Translations under genes and position numbers: made by a program
Shown here: piece by piece, positions 20,710 to 20,849 of the stretch
Layout of the letters: every line of letters starts with the position of its first letter
How positions within the stretch are numbered: position 1 is the stretch's first letter
Origin: Candidatus Krumholzibacteriia bacterium
GTDB taxonomy: Bacteria; Krumholzibacteriota; Krumholzibacteriia; G020349025
Reading direction: 5' to 3'
DNA length: 20,849 nt
Assembly: GCA_035649275.1 (NCBI GenBank)
Contig: DASRJW010000015.1
Location: forward strand, 1 to 20,849
The notes under the pieces: generated by a model
The model's input: only the letters and a program-made list of their open reading frames with translations
The model's database searches: none
Told to the model about the DNA's origin: nothing

Positions 20710-20849
20710 ATGGCGCGTCAGAAGTTCGAGCGGACGAAGCCGCACGTGAACGTGGGGACGATTGGACACATCGACCACGGGAAGACGACGCTGACGTCGG
20801 CGATCACGCGGGTGCTGGCGGCGAAGGGATTGGCGGACTACATGCCGTT
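20710..20849 (+). CDS. tuf: Elongation factor Tu, N-terminal fragment (cut by window edge)
   Basis: The first 46 codons of a second EF-Tu gene. GGAGGT at 20697-20702 with a 7-base spacer precedes the ATG. The protein starts [19 protein letters not shown] and contains the P-loop GHIDHGKTT, followed by [19 protein letters not shown]. Position after fusA is the standard tufA place. Every alanine, threonine and valine codon in the fragment ends in G (GCG, ACG, GTG) and glycine uses GGG or GGA. The neighbouring genes favour C-ending codons. Confidence 0.97.
   Translation, partial: MARQKFERTKPHVNVGTIGHIDHGKTTLTSAITRVLAAKGLADYMP

Overview
This is a GC-rich bacterial chromosome segment carrying the classic rif and str translation and transcription clusters. 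Both are on the + strand and lie between two incomplete tuf genes (a 3' end at the left edge, a 5' end at the right edge). The outer-membrane TonB-dependent receptor shows a Gram-negative cell plan. The secreted protein ends in a C-terminal FlgD-Ig-like/sorting-type domain with an NPFNP motif, a style common in the FCB superphylum and its uncultured relatives (Eisenbacteria, Krumholzibacteriota, Latescibacteria and similar). That phylum-level placement is inference from style, not from a search.

Left block (1-11747, + strand): tuf (3' end), rpmG, tRNA-Trp(CCA), secE, nusG, rplK, rplA, rplJ, rplL, rpoB, rpoC, closed by a strong intrinsic terminator. These genes supply EF-Tu, 50S proteins including the L11/L1/L10/L12 stalk set, a translocon subunit, the elongation factor NusG and the two large RNA polymerase subunits.

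Middle block (11748-17162) separates rif from str. It holds a 68-residue unknown protein on the - strand with its own promoter and Shine-Dalgarno, and a NYN-nuclease/LOTUS-type protein with a low-complexity basic tail (+). A - strand cobalamin cassette follows: promoter, cobalamin riboswitch, BtuB-like TonB-dependent receptor, then a secreted beta-propeller protein 14 bases downstream. The pairing resembles the BtuB/BtuG surface B12 capture system of Bacteroides, but with a different export and anchoring design. It is the most interesting part of the window.

Right block (17163-20849, + strand): a leader of about 370 bases with a candidate promoter, then rpsL, rpsG, fusA and the start of a second tuf. 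The rpsG-fusA gap contains a run of four hairpins ending in a strong intrinsic terminator with a competing antiterminator. This suggests fusA-tuf is controlled by attenuation separately from rpsL-rpsG.

No CRISPR array, insertion sequence, prophage gene or rRNA was seen.
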